Of a DNA stretch of 33,982 bases, positions 22,989 to 33,020 are shown piece after piece. Both the position numbers and the translations under genes were made by a program. The notes beneath the pieces were generated by a model that did no database searches, was not told the DNA's origin, and saw nothing but the letters and a program-made list of their open reading frames with translations. The number at the start of each line of letters is the position of its first letter. Position 1 is the stretch's first letter. Source of the stretch: Flavobacteriaceae bacterium (GTDB taxonomy: Bacteria > Bacteroidota > Bacteroidia > Flavobacteriales > Flavobacteriaceae); NCBI GenBank assembly GCA_018623195.1, contig JAAZVY010000015.1:1-33982 (forward strand), written 5' to 3'.

Positions 22989-24269
22989 TTATGATTGCCA
23001 TTGTGCGCTTACAGCCTGTACCTCGTCTAGAACTCTAAGGAGATTTTCTCCCCAAAGCTTTTGGATATCTTCTTCGCTGTAGCCTCTCTTTACGAGCTCT
23101 AAGGTTACATTAAAAGTCTCTGAAGCATCTTGCCATCCGCCTACACCACCTCCGCCATCGAAGTCTGAAGAAATACCTACATGGTCAATCCCTATTAGGT
23201 TTACCATATAGTCAATATGATCTACAAAATCGGCGACGGTTACTCCCGTTGGAGCCTCTGGATCGTTAGCGACTAGTTCATCAGCCTCAGCTACGATTTC
23301 GCGATAATAATTCATAAAAGCAGCTCTCTTATCGGCGTCTAGATTTCTAAGTTCAGAGCGATCATACCACTCTAAACCTTTCTCTTCTGCTAGACGAGTT
23401 CTAATAGCCTGCATGTATTCGTTGCGAGCATTATGCTTCTCCGTATTCAAATAAGAAGAAAATGCTACGGTCTGAACTACACCCCCATTCTCTTTCATCC
23501 AGAACAATTGCTCATCATCGAGATTTCTTGAATGATCACAAAGAGCACGAGCTGACGAGTGCGAAGCAATAATGGGGGCTTTTGACAAGGCAATCATTTG
23601 ACGCATCGCCTCCTTTGAAGGATGTGAAACATCAATCATCATTCCTAGACGATTCATTTCAACGATAGCCTCTTTTCCTAGCTCACTTAAACCCTCATGT
23701 AGAAACCCATCAGCCTCTCCTGTGTTAGAATCAGAGAATTGACTGTGTCCATTATGGGATAGTGAAACATAACGCGCGCCTTTATCTCTGTAAACTTCAA
23801 AATTGCCGAGGTCTTCACCTATCGGATAGGCATTCTCAACACCAATCATAGCAACCTTCTTACCCTCAGCGATAAGCGATCGAACCTCGTCAGAAGAAGT
23901 CGCAAGACCTATTTGATCAGGAGCATATTCCTCTACCAAACGATGAATTGCATCGAACTTAGCCATTGCATTCATCTCTGCACTAGCATAACCTTCTGCA
24001 GTTAAATCACCTTGCCCCGTATAGACGATAAGCCAAGCCACATCAAGCTGACCTTCGTCCATTTTAGGGAGATTCACTTGAGTATTCAAGCGCTGTGTGT
24101 AATTGATACTATCGGTAAAATTGGCCACATTGATATCATCATGGGTGTCAATGGTAATCACCGATTCATGAATTCGCCTAGCTTTTTCCTCTAAAGTCTC
24201 CGGTTGGGTTGTACAGCTCGCTACGATCATAAGACCGAGTAAGCCCAAAATTGAATGAGTTCTTTTCAT
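22989..24269 (-). CDS. Membrane dipeptidase, lipoprotein (peptidase family M19)
   Basis: This 426-aa zinc dipeptidase has a lipoprotein signal ending IVASC (Cys19). The first zinc motif is DTHDDI (His43, Asp45). IGVENAYPIG, MMIDVSHPSKEAM, APIIASHSSARALCDHSRN and GIDHVGISSDFDGGGG are the usual renal-dipeptidase blocks with the remaining metal ligands. It acts on dipeptides, often with D-amino acids, outside the cytoplasmic membrane. Its ATG shares one base with the stop of the upstream ASPIC/UnbV gene (TAATG), so the two are made together. Confidence 0.94.
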   Translation of the reverse strand: MKRTHSILGLLGLMIVASCTTQPETLEEKARRIHESVITIDTHDDINVANFTDSINYTQRLNTQVNLPKMDEGQLDVAWLIVYTGQGDLTAEGYASAEMNAMAKFDAIHRLVEEYAPDQIGLATSSDEVRSLIAEGKKVAMIGVENAYPIGEDLGNFEVYRDKGARYVSLSHNGHSQFSDSNTGEADGFLHEGLSELGKEAIVEMNRLGMMIDVSHPSKEAMRQMIALSKAPIIASHSSARALCDHSRNLDDEQLFWMKENGGVVQTVAFSSYLNTEKHNARNEYMQAIRTRLAEEKGLEWYDRSELRNLDADKRAAFMNYYREIVAEADELVANDPEAPTGVTVADFVDHIDYMVNLIGIDHVGISSDFDGGGGVGGWQDASETFNVTLELVKRGYSEEDIQKLWGENLLRVLDEVQAVSAQWQS

Positions 24270-27200
24270 TAGTAGTTCAGTTTAAGTTGATGTAGGTAAT
24301 CATCATTCAAACCGACAATTACCGCATTCATTGAAGGTAAGAAAACAGATGATTTAATGTTACCCTGAATCTTAATAAACTGGTCGCTAGAAATATTTTG
24401 GTCTAGTTGACCGTTTTCAAAAAGTGCGATAGGCAGGGCACCTACTCCGTCTAATCGAGGAGTTTCTACTTCTGTGTTGTAAATGTTTCCGAAAAGAAGT
24501 AGCTGTCTTTTCTCATCTTCATTAGTGATTACCTCGGCACTCAATATGGGGAATAATTGAGCTTCAAAAGGCAGTTTTTCTACTTCAAAGCTTAATTCGC
24601 CTTTATTTCTAAGGAGAACACTTTCAAAGGTAATTACCTCACGCTCATAGGCTTCTGTTAACTTTTCACCATAGATATCGTCCAAGCTTGCAGAAGCAAA
24701 AGCTTCATAAGTTTTGAATTTATTACTAATAAATGGCATCTGTTGAGTGGAACATTCCTTACCCCTGACCGGCACATAAGTGTCATTATATACTTTACTC
24801 AATACGATATCCGGGGAGCCGTTCTCATCGAAATCATTCGCATAAATCTTGAACGGCTTTTCTTTTGAGGTTTTGAATTTGATTGATTTACCCACATTAC
24901 CAGCGACAAAATCCATTAATCCGTCCTGATCTAAGTCTACCGGTGTTAAGCTATGCCACCAGCCGGTAAGATCTTTTAACGGATGTTCTGACTGATATTC
25001 GAGAATCCCTTTATTATTCATCCAGATCCCGATACCGGTCCATTCACCGAGCATCATGATATCCTTATAGCCATCTCCATTTAAATCAACCACCGCAATA
25101 TCATTGACCATACCAAAAGTGTCGAAGCCTGTGGTTTTATCTTCTGTAACGTTTACCAATCTTCCCCCTTGATTTTCATAAAGAATTGAAGGTGCATGTC
25201 TCGGATAGTTTTTTGGTATAATTCGATTTCCAACAATGATATCTTGATCACCGTCTAAGTCAATATCAATGGCGACCACCTGCTTCCCATTTTCACGATT
25301 TTCTGCAAGAACTTCTGAGCTATGACGAGAGAATTGACCGTCGCCATCATTTAGATACAATCGGTCTTGATAATAAGAAGAATACGATCCGAAGTCGTTT
25401 CCACCGCTAGTTACAAATAGATCTAGATCGCCATCTCCTTCAAAATCAAAAGCAACAGCATCTGCGTCTTCAAACACACGGTCATCTTCGAAACTGGGTT
25501 GCACGCTAGCAACTAGTTCATCGCCTTTCTGAAGAAGCAGTTGGGCCGCTGAACCACTAGATCCTGAAACCCAAACATCTTCAAACCCATCTCCATTAGC
25601 ATCAAATCGAGTTAGAAATGGCCCCTGTGTAGATTGAGCATACGGAAGAAGGATTTCTGTCTCGAACTCGTTAAGTGGGTTTTCCTCATGAGCTATATCC
25701 AAAGTAGTAACCTCAGCAATCAGAGTAGATTCAAACTCACTCGAATCTGGAAGAGCCTTGGAAGCATTCTCTGGCTTATTTATTGTTAAACGCTGATTGA
25801 CCTTTAATTCGGTTTGTACAATCTCTGACCCATCAGGCCAAACTACTCTTAGTCGGTCAATAACGCTTGCATCGCCAAGTCCGAAATAGGCTTTATTTTC
25901 TTGGGAAGAGCGATATCCCCTCACTCTTTTAATTTCTTCAAAATAGTACTGGTCGCCCGCCCATAACTCTACCTTAGGATAATCTTCGCCGAGACCTGAA
26001 TGAGTATCGACAACCAGATAGTTACCTCTCCTATTTTCAACACTTGTATTTCGGTAGACAAAAGCCTCTGTGTCGATATTATTAATGATCATGTCGAGGT
26101 CTCCGTCGTTATCTAAATCTCCCACAGCCATCCCGTTAGAAAAGGTAGGTGTACTAAGCCCCCATTTTTCAGCACTATCTTTTAATTTAAAATCGCCTTG
26201 GTTTTCAAACAGCAGATTAGGCAATTTCTCAGATGGCATAGACTCGTATAGCTCTTCTTTAACCGAAACGGGGATATTTCCACGATAACGCATGCGCGCC
26301 TCATTAACTCGATTTTGAAGGTCATTGTCAAGTGCATATCTACGATATCCGTTGGTTATAAAGAGATCTTTATCAGAATCGAGATCAAAATCTTCCATGA
26401 GTACTGACCAACTCCAATCGGTACTCGCCGTCTTGGTTGCATGTGAAATATTTGAAAAACTCCCATTACCATGATTGAGCTGAAAGGTATTGTACATGTA
26501 TTGGTAATGATAGTCTAGATCGTTAATCAAAAAGTCAAATCGATCGGTATTCATCGAAGCCATCAGCGTTTTTGATCGCTTATGATCTGCCGCGGCCATA
26601 TCCAACACGAATATTTCTTGATGACTATCATTATTAAAATCGGCGATATCTACACCCATTCCATAAAACGAAATATGCTGAGTATACGACTGGATTTCAT
26701 CTTTAAAAGTGCCATCTTTTTGATTGATATAAAGTGCATCAGGAATGTAGTAGTCACTGGCCACATAAAGATCAATCCATCCATCCTTGTTAATGTCTGA
26801 TGCTACGAGCCCAAGTCCAAAGACTGGTGACAAAAGACCAGCTTCAAGAGTAACATCCACAAAAACCCCTTCTTTATTCTCATAAAGTTTAGAGGTATTA
26901 AACTCGCGATCTTCAGGATGTGCTTCTAGATACGCATATAAGCTAAGAGGGTCATAACCGTAAAGTTCATTTTCATTTAATACAAAGCAATCGAGATCTC
27001 CATCGCGATCATAGTCAAAGAAAACCGCCTGGGTACTCTCACCTCTATCATCTAAACCATAAGTCGCAGCTTCTTCGCTAAAGGTCTCGTCTCCATTGTT
27101 AATGTATAAGAGATTGGCGCGATCTTCACGATCGTTGGGCCCTCCTTGAGTGATATAAATGTCCATGAAACCATCAGCATTAATATCGCTGAAGGTTACC

Positions 27201-27541
27201 CCATTAGACCATTGGTTTCCGATCTGTATTCCTGAAGATTCAGAAGCATCACGAAACACAAAGTCACCTTGATTAAAGAACAATTTATTTTCGACTTGAT
27301 TACCAGCGAAAACCACATCTAATAACCCATCATTATTAAGGTCTTCTACTCCAACACCTGCACCATTGTAGAAGTAGTCGTAGTCAAATAGATTTTGTCG
27401 ATTAGAAACATTGTGTGTTAATCGATTTTCAAAGACCAAGCCAGTATCAGCAGACTCCTGTTTTTCAAAAATGGTATCTTTTTGCCCTGAACAAGCGGTT
27501 AGCAGTATAATTGCGCTTAAAAAGTGAAGATATTTGGTCAT
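24269..27541 (-). CDS. Large FG-GAP/VCBS-repeat lipoprotein with ASPIC/UnbV domain
   Basis: This 1090-aa surface lipoprotein (signal ending LLTAC, Cys17) has many calcium-loop repeats of FG-GAP/VCBS type: DLNNDGLLDVVFAGN, DINADGFMDIYIT, DYDRDGDLDCFVL, DLDNDGDLDMIINN, DLNGDGYKDIMML and others. They form integrin-like propellers. A CRTAC1-like ASPIC/UnbV segment lies at about residues 535-590 (VRGYRSSQENKAYFGLG, VDRLRVVWPDGS as IDRLRVVWPDGS). Such proteins are abundant in Bacteroidota and are poorly understood; a role in surface binding or polymer handling is usual speculation. It is translationally coupled to the dipeptidase and divergent from the DUF255 gene. Confidence 0.9.
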   Translation of the reverse strand: MTKYLHFLSAIILLTACSGQKDTIFEKQESADTGLVFENRLTHNVSNRQNLFDYDYFYNGAGVGVEDLNNDGLLDVVFAGNQVENKLFFNQGDFVFRDASESSGIQIGNQWSNGVTFSDINADGFMDIYITQGGPNDREDRANLLYINNGDETFSEEAATYGLDDRGESTQAVFFDYDRDGDLDCFVLNENELYGYDPLSLYAYLEAHPEDREFNTSKLYENKEGVFVDVTLEAGLLSPVFGLGLVASDINKDGWIDLYVASDYYIPDALYINQKDGTFKDEIQSYTQHISFYGMGVDIADFNNDSHQEIFVLDMAAADHKRSKTLMASMNTDRFDFLINDLDYHYQYMYNTFQLNHGNGSFSNISHATKTASTDWSWSVLMEDFDLDSDKDLFITNGYRRYALDNDLQNRVNEARMRYRGNIPVSVKEELYESMPSEKLPNLLFENQGDFKLKDSAEKWGLSTPTFSNGMAVGDLDNDGDLDMIINNIDTEAFVYRNTSVENRRGNYLVVDTHSGLGEDYPKVELWAGDQYYFEEIKRVRGYRSSQENKAYFGLGDASVIDRLRVVWPDGSEIVQTELKVNQRLTINKPENASKALPDSSEFESTLIAEVTTLDIAHEENPLNEFETEILLPYAQSTQGPFLTRFDANGDGFEDVWVSGSSGSAAQLLLQKGDELVASVQPSFEDDRVFEDADAVAFDFEGDGDLDLFVTSGGNDFGSYSSYYQDRLYLNDGDGQFSRHSSEVLAENRENGKQVVAIDIDLDGDQDIIVGNRIIPKNYPRHAPSILYENQGGRLVNVTEDKTTGFDTFGMVNDIAVVDLNGDGYKDIMMLGEWTGIGIWMNNKGILEYQSEHPLKDLTGWWHSLTPVDLDQDGLMDFVAGNVGKSIKFKTSKEKPFKIYANDFDENGSPDIVLSKVYNDTYVPVRGKECSTQQMPFISNKFKTYEAFASASLDDIYGEKLTEAYEREVITFESVLLRNKGELSFEVEKLPFEAQLFPILSAEVITNEDEKRQLLLFGNIYNTEVETPRLDGVGALPIALFENGQLDQNISSDQFIKIQGNIKSSVFLPSMNAVIVGLNDDYLHQLKLNY

Positions 27542-27565
27542 GCTTGCAACTTACAAAATATTGAA

Positions 27566-29575
27566 ATGTTAAAAAATTATAGCCTAGACCTCATTCTAGT
27601 TGCAGTTCTATTTCTAATACTCCATTCTTGCACTGAAAACGAGTACACTATCCACAGAAATAATCTCGATTTAGAGCGAAGCGAGTACCTATTGCAACAC
27701 GCAGAAAACCCGGTTCATTGGCAAGCTTGGAGCGAGCAAGCGTTATCCGTCGCCAAAAAACAGCAGAAACCTATTATTATTAGCATCGGATATTCTTCTT
27801 GCCACTGGTGTCACGTCATGGAGCGTGAGTCTTTTTCTGATGATGAGGTTGCCGACCTTATGAATCAACATTTCATCTCGATTAAAATAGATCGCGAAGA
27901 AAAGCCAGATATCGATTTCTACTATCTAACTGCCGCCCAACTAATCACGGGAAGTCCTGCCGGATGGCCACTAAACATCATTGCCACTCCTGAAGGTGAA
28001 GCGTTTTACGCAGGAACCTACCACAGTAAAGAAGAGTGGATTGAAGTCTTGAACAAAACCATCAATCAATTAGAAAAAAATAAAGATCGATTGTTCGATT
28101 ACGCTAGAATGGTCAAAGAAGGTTTAATCAATCAAACACAACCCATCGAAGTAAGCGACAATTCTGAACTTTTAGATAAAGCAGAACTAGCATTAAGTCT
28201 TAAAACCTGGATGTCAGAGTGGGACTTTGATTACGGGGGAATTCGCGCAGAAGAGAAATTTGTCAATCCGCCTCAACTGGAGTTTCTTTTAGATTATAAC
28301 GAGCTGAACCCCTCAGCAGAAATCGAAGACTTCATTGTCTCTACGCTAAAAAAGATTGCACAATCGGGTCTCATTGACCCCCTCAATGGAGGAGCCTTTA
28401 GGTACAGCACAGATGACCAATGGCATATACCTCATTTTGAAAAGATGCTCTACGACAATGGGCAATTACTCAAGCTCTATTCAAGGGCTTATCTAAAGTA
28501 TAATGAACCGCTCTTTTTAGAAACTGCATCACTGATTTCAAAGTATCTATTCGAAACCTTGAAATTGGATTCCGAGCTCTTTTCTGCCTCACAAAATGCC
28601 GAAAGTGAAGGAAAAGAAGGCTATTACTATTTGTTTTCTAAAGAAGAATTCGAAGAAGAAGTACTCAACCAGATAACAAGGTTTGAGTTTGATGCAGAGT
28701 CGTTTCATTTACCCGCCCAGCCGTTAGGTAGTTCAATCAAAAAGACCTTGAATGAGAGACGAGCTTCTAAAGTTGCTCCGGAAATTGACCATAAGGCAAT
28801 TATTTCATGGAATGCACTAACGATAGAGGGGCTATTCTACTACTATTTAGCTTCGGGTGAGACAGCAATTTTAGATCAAGCAAAGGCTTCATTAAATGCA
28901 GCTCTCAGTGATTCAAAATCTCTTAGGCACGTTGCCGGAGATCCTTCTAGTATTGCTGTTTTAGAAGATTATGCGTTCTTAGCAAAGACAGCACTAACGG
29001 CCTACCAAATTACTGGAGAAAAATACTACCTCGAAGCTACCATCGAACTTGCTGACAAAGCCATCGATCGTTTTGAGATGAGTGAATCTCCACTTTTTGC
29101 CAACAGCCCCAAGAACCTGTCGAGCGGCATTCCTAGAATTATTAATTCAAGTGATGGGGTCTTACCGAATCCGAACGCATCCCTTTCGTCAACGCTTTAT
29201 TACCTCTCACATATCACCGGGGTAGAATCGTACAAGAAACGTCATGAAGCAATGGTCATGGCTATTCAGCCTTGGGTGAGTGAAAGCATAGGTTTCTTCC
29301 CAAGTTGGGCCAACAATCTACTTCATAGTCAGCATCCTTTTTATGAGGTTGTGGTAATGGGTGAAGAGGCTAACTCTTTTGCCGAAGAACTGTTGACCAA
29401 GCAATTTGCCAATACCTTGACATTGCATAGCAGCGAGGAGAGTGAAGAATCACCTTTATTTAAAAATCGCTTTGTAGCTGATGAAACTTTAATCTACATC
29501 TGTATTGACAATACTTGCCTTCAACCACTAAGCGATATTCAAGAGGCTAGAGATTTTCTTACCAAAAGACGGTAG
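27566..29575 (+). CDS. DUF255 thioredoxin-like / SSP411 (YyaL)-family lipoprotein
   Basis: This 669-aa protein starts at the ATG at 27566. An in-frame GTG at 27524 would overlap the divergent gene and would bury the signal. Residues 1-22 form a lipoprotein-like signal (ILHSC, Cys22, with an unusual His at -2). The thioredoxin-like DUF255 domain follows: LQHAENPVHWQAW, GYSSCHWCHVMERESF with CxxC, KIDREEKPDIDFYY and SPAGWPLNI. A long alpha/alpha-toroid region related to N-acylglucosamine 2-epimerases follows (FRYSTDDQWHIPHFEKMLYDNG, ISWNALTIEG). The function is not established. It converges on the M14 gene with a 4-bp gap. Confidence 0.9.
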   Translation: MLKNYSLDLILVAVLFLILHSCTENEYTIHRNNLDLERSEYLLQHAENPVHWQAWSEQALSVAKKQQKPIIISIGYSSCHWCHVMERESFSDDEVADLMNQHFISIKIDREEKPDIDFYYLTAAQLITGSPAGWPLNIIATPEGEAFYAGTYHSKEEWIEVLNKTINQLEKNKDRLFDYARMVKEGLINQTQPIEVSDNSELLDKAELALSLKTWMSEWDFDYGGIRAEEKFVNPPQLEFLLDYNELNPSAEIEDFIVSTLKKIAQSGLIDPLNGGAFRYSTDDQWHIPHFEKMLYDNGQLLKLYSRAYLKYNEPLFLETASLISKYLFETLKLDSELFSASQNAESEGKEGYYYLFSKEEFEEEVLNQITRFEFDAESFHLPAQPLGSSIKKTLNERRASKVAPEIDHKAIISWNALTIEGLFYYYLASGETAILDQAKASLNAALSDSKSLRHVAGDPSSIAVLEDYAFLAKTALTAYQITGEKYYLEATIELADKAIDRFEMSESPLFANSPKNLSSGIPRIINSSDGVLPNPNASLSSTLYYLSHITGVESYKKRHEAMVMAIQPWVSESIGFFPSWANNLLHSQHPFYEVVVMGEEANSFAEELLTKQFANTLTLHSSEESEESPLFKNRFVADETLIYICIDNTCLQPLSDIQEARDFLTKRR

Positions 29576-29579
29576 TAAA

Positions 29580-32072
29580 TCAAGGCGTATTGATGTGTTC
29601 ACCAAGAAATAGTGCATTTAAGAAGAACCGATTCATCCCATAAGAGGTTCCTCTAAAGTTCGGATTATCAGCAAACATCACCACTCTTCCTGAACCGACT
29701 GAACTTACTAAAATAGAGGCGGCTTTGGAGAGATATTCATTACGGTTCTTTTTAGAAATATATCCATCGATATGGGCGTTTTCTGTGTATTTCGCTACCG
29801 TTGAATAGACGTTCTCACTGGGAGATAGCCATACCGTATTGTTCTTATAAAAAGCGAGTTCATCAGAAGAATATCCGAAGGCAACCGGATGTGTTCGATC
29901 GATTTTAGCTTTAATAAATACCCCTCCGAGAGATTCTCTACCACGGTGTTCGCTGGCCTCAACATAAGGTAACTGGGTGGTAGAATCTTTTACTTTTTCA
30001 AGGGTAGTTTCATTAACCAATTTAGAATTGATTGCCCAAGATGAGCCTGTTCCAATAGTGACGAGTGTATTTCCTCTAGAAACCCAATCTTTTAATCTTT
30101 TTTGAAAGGACTCTGGGTAATTACCCGATACTAAAACAAGTACGTTATACGGATCAAGTGAAACTCTCGACAGATTGCGAACCGGGAGTTTGGTGATAGG
30201 CATGTCAATTCGAGTATCTAACAAATGCCAAATTTCACCCGCTTCATAAGATCGAGTTCCTGTTCCGATGACCATCGCAGCTTTAGGTTGTTTAAGTGGT
30301 CGCATAGAGCGGCTACCCAAATCAATGCCTGAAGTGCTCCATCCGGTGGTTGCCGAATGTACTTTCAGATTGAATCGAGAAGCTTCACGAGTCACAATCT
30401 TAGCTAGAGCTTCTTTCGATAGTTTTTGAAGCGATACGGGAATTACTAGGGATCCGTAACTAAAATTCATTTTACCCTCTTCGGTATTTACCTCAAAAGG
30501 CTTAAATGCTGCCATAGGCACTACTCCATGCTTCTGAAGGGCATAAGTAAAAGCAGGAACATTATAATCTAAGGCGTCAACGATGTATGCATAAGCGCTA
30601 TCATCCACTTCAGTCTCAATAATTAAATCTGTCGAACTTATTGGCTTGGCTGAAGAAGGTGATTTTGAAACCCCTCGGTAATTCAACTGATAAAAGTTGG
30701 CTAGCGACCACGCTGAAGCATCGTAATAAACACTATCTCTGTATTTTTCGTAGGTCTCAAAAGCAGTTTGAACCATTCGATATTGGGGCTGTTTGGTAGG
30801 TACCACGTAGTCATTACCCTCCTTGTAAACAGCCACCTTATGGTGTTCCATAAGCTCTAAAAAGGCCTTTGCTTTGTTTCTATCTGGTTCAGAAAAACGA
30901 TAAGCCTTAACCGGGTCTTTGGCTGCTCTAGAAAGAGCCGAATCAAAAAACATCTTCTGATATGCTCGCATCATCTGACGGTTATCGACAGCAGCCTTTA
31001 GGGTAGTCATGCTCGATACATATTGGTTACGGATCGTGAATGGGAAGGTGATTTCCCCAAAAGCCGTCGTCTGTTTAAGCCCTCGCGAACTTGCTTGTTC
31101 AAACAAAAGACCTAGCCCTCCTTGTAAGTCAGGATAAGAAGAGCCGTATCCTGGATAGGTACCATCGAAGGCCTCTCGAGTAAAATAAAAAGACCCTATC
31201 GAGTCTAAGGCTTTCGAAAAATAACTTCCATACAACTCGTTCAAGTCTTCATAATTCTCACGAGGCATGATCGGGTCAAGTGAGCCATTAGGTTTCATCG
31301 GCTCAAAAAAGTAAGTACTCTGAGATCCCATTTCATGAAAATCAGTCACCACATTCGGATACCACTGATGATACCAATTTAATTTGCCTTGGCTCTCTGG
31401 GTTTACAGCTAACACCCAATCTCTATTGAGGTCAAACCAATAGTGATTCGTTCTCCCTCCCGGCCAGTACTCATTGTGCTCTGCGTCTTGAGGGTCTGCC
31501 ACTAGCGGGGAACCTTTATACATGTTTGCCCAATAAGTATGTCGATCTCTTCCGTCAGGGTTAATGGTTGGATCTATAAAAATCACCGCATGCTTTAGAA
31601 AATTAGCAACCTCCGCATTGGTTGAAGCGGTAAGTGTGTAAGCTGAAAGCAATGCAGCTTCTGAGCTAGAAGGCTCATTTCCGTGCACATTGTAGGCCAG
31701 GTTAATAATTAGCGGGAGTTCCTCATCCGTACGCTCTTTCGATAGTGGATTTACCGACTTCAAATGTTCGGTTCTTATCTCTTCTAATCGACCCAAATTT
31801 TCTTCACTAGAGACCACAAGCATAACAAGTCTGCGTCCCTCATGCGTCTTTCCATAATCGATAAGGGTGGCACGTGAACTTTGCTCTGCTAACTTCTCTA
31901 AGTATGCAACAATGAGATCGTGTCTGGTATGCTGTTCTCCAATGCCATAACCAAGAAAAGATTCTGGGGTTGAAATACCTGTTTGATAAGGTTCAAATCG
32001 CTTTAGAAAATAATCCTGAGCCAGTGAAGCCTGAAAGAATAGGATAGATAAGAGTAATAGGATACGTTTCAT
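29580..32072 (-). CDS. Secreted M14-family zinc carboxypeptidase
   Basis: This 830-aa protein has a signal peptide (MKRILLLLSILFFQASLAQ) and an N-terminal M14 domain. The zinc motif VHGNEPSSSEAAL gives His130 and Glu133. NPDGRDRHTYW, FDLNRDW and DFHEMG (possible third His ligand) follow. The long C-terminal half (about 380-830) includes PVRNLSRVSLDPYNVLVLVSG and looks like an added class-I-glutamine-amidotransferase-like or similar accessory domain, common in the large secreted M14 peptidases of Bacteroidota. It cleaves peptides outside the cell; the specificity is unknown. Confidence 0.92.
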   Translation of the reverse strand: MKRILLLLSILFFQASLAQDYFLKRFEPYQTGISTPESFLGYGIGEQHTRHDLIVAYLEKLAEQSSRATLIDYGKTHEGRRLVMLVVSSEENLGRLEEIRTEHLKSVNPLSKERTDEELPLIINLAYNVHGNEPSSSEAALLSAYTLTASTNAEVANFLKHAVIFIDPTINPDGRDRHTYWANMYKGSPLVADPQDAEHNEYWPGGRTNHYWFDLNRDWVLAVNPESQGKLNWYHQWYPNVVTDFHEMGSQSTYFFEPMKPNGSLDPIMPRENYEDLNELYGSYFSKALDSIGSFYFTREAFDGTYPGYGSSYPDLQGGLGLLFEQASSRGLKQTTAFGEITFPFTIRNQYVSSMTTLKAAVDNRQMMRAYQKMFFDSALSRAAKDPVKAYRFSEPDRNKAKAFLELMEHHKVAVYKEGNDYVVPTKQPQYRMVQTAFETYEKYRDSVYYDASAWSLANFYQLNYRGVSKSPSSAKPISSTDLIIETEVDDSAYAYIVDALDYNVPAFTYALQKHGVVPMAAFKPFEVNTEEGKMNFSYGSLVIPVSLQKLSKEALAKIVTREASRFNLKVHSATTGWSTSGIDLGSRSMRPLKQPKAAMVIGTGTRSYEAGEIWHLLDTRIDMPITKLPVRNLSRVSLDPYNVLVLVSGNYPESFQKRLKDWVSRGNTLVTIGTGSSWAINSKLVNETTLEKVKDSTTQLPYVEASEHRGRESLGGVFIKAKIDRTHPVAFGYSSDELAFYKNNTVWLSPSENVYSTVAKYTENAHIDGYISKKNRNEYLSKAASILVSSVGSGRVVMFADNPNFRGTSYGMNRFFLNALFLGEHINTP

Positions 32073-32080
32073 TGAAGAAG

Positions 32081-32959
32081 CTATTTAGTTGAGGTGTTTA
32101 AGTAACTGTAATAAAGTCTAATAATTGCATAACCAAAGAGACCGCCAAGAATAATTAATAGGGCATTCATAACGCCTTGGGCTCCGAAAGATAAACGAAG
32201 AAGTATTGTAGAAATCACAAAGCCCGTATTTCTTAAGAGCTTAAAATGGTTTGAAGTAAGGCCGTAAGAAAGCAAAAGAATCAAAACGTCTGATAAAATC
32301 AGAAGTGTAAAGAAGTCTTGATAAAATATGGTATTGAGATTATTATTCATACCCTTAATTAGATGCTCATCGTTGATTTCTAAATACACAAAATCAATAA
32401 GGTGAATTACACTAACTAGAAGAATAACAATCAATAAGATAACCGCAATCGCCTTTTTAAAATAAGGAAAGGTTTCTTTCTCCTCAGTAACGGTTTTACT
32501 GGTTAATTCAATAATTCTACGATTGGTTTTATGAAACCAAACGATAATTAACATGAGTAATAACACGCAGCCTAAGTCGACCAAAAGATTGATCAGTGAT
32601 GAATCATCAAAACTAGCATTCGGAAAATCGATTAACGTAACATCGTTAAAGACCTTTCGAATCAGAATGAGGCAAATAATCTCAAACTGTTTGATCAGCG
32701 ATGTTGTAAACGATCGTGGCAAATAATACACCAGCAAGAAGATCTCATAAATAAGAATAAATGAGAATGGGGTATAAATTGCGCTAATAGGATTTTTAAG
32801 CAGTTCTCTATCGAGCAACTCAAAGTCAAAAAATGAATTGACCCCAATTAGTGTAGCATGAATAACAAAACCTATTAAAGAAAGTAGAAGCGTAATGCGC
32901 TCTACTGCCTCGCGATTTCTCGAGGAGAAAATCACTGCAAAATAATCATGTACTTTCAT
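32081..32959 (-). CDS. Multi-spanning membrane protein of unknown function
   Basis: This 292-aa protein has about seven predicted membrane helices, for example ITLLLSLIGFVIHATLIGV, FSFILIYEIFLLVYYL, VLLLMLIIVWF, AVILLIVILLVSVIHLI, LLILSDVLILLLSYGL and ALLIILGGLFGYAIIRLYY. No family motif is recognised. Charged loops between the helices are short. It is 8 bp upstream of the M14 gene on the same strand, so the two may be co-transcribed. Confidence 0.75.
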   Translation of the reverse strand: MKVHDYFAVIFSSRNREAVERITLLLSLIGFVIHATLIGVNSFFDFELLDRELLKNPISAIYTPFSFILIYEIFLLVYYLPRSFTTSLIKQFEIICLILIRKVFNDVTLIDFPNASFDDSSLINLLVDLGCVLLLMLIIVWFHKTNRRIIELTSKTVTEEKETFPYFKKAIAVILLIVILLVSVIHLIDFVYLEINDEHLIKGMNNNLNTIFYQDFFTLLILSDVLILLLSYGLTSNHFKLLRNTGFVISTILLRLSFGAQGVMNALLIILGGLFGYAIIRLYYSYLNTSTK

Positions 32960-33020
32960 CTAGTTAAGGTACTCGATTATTTCAATTAATTGATAATCAG
33001 TTTTCTGTAGTGAGTAAAAC

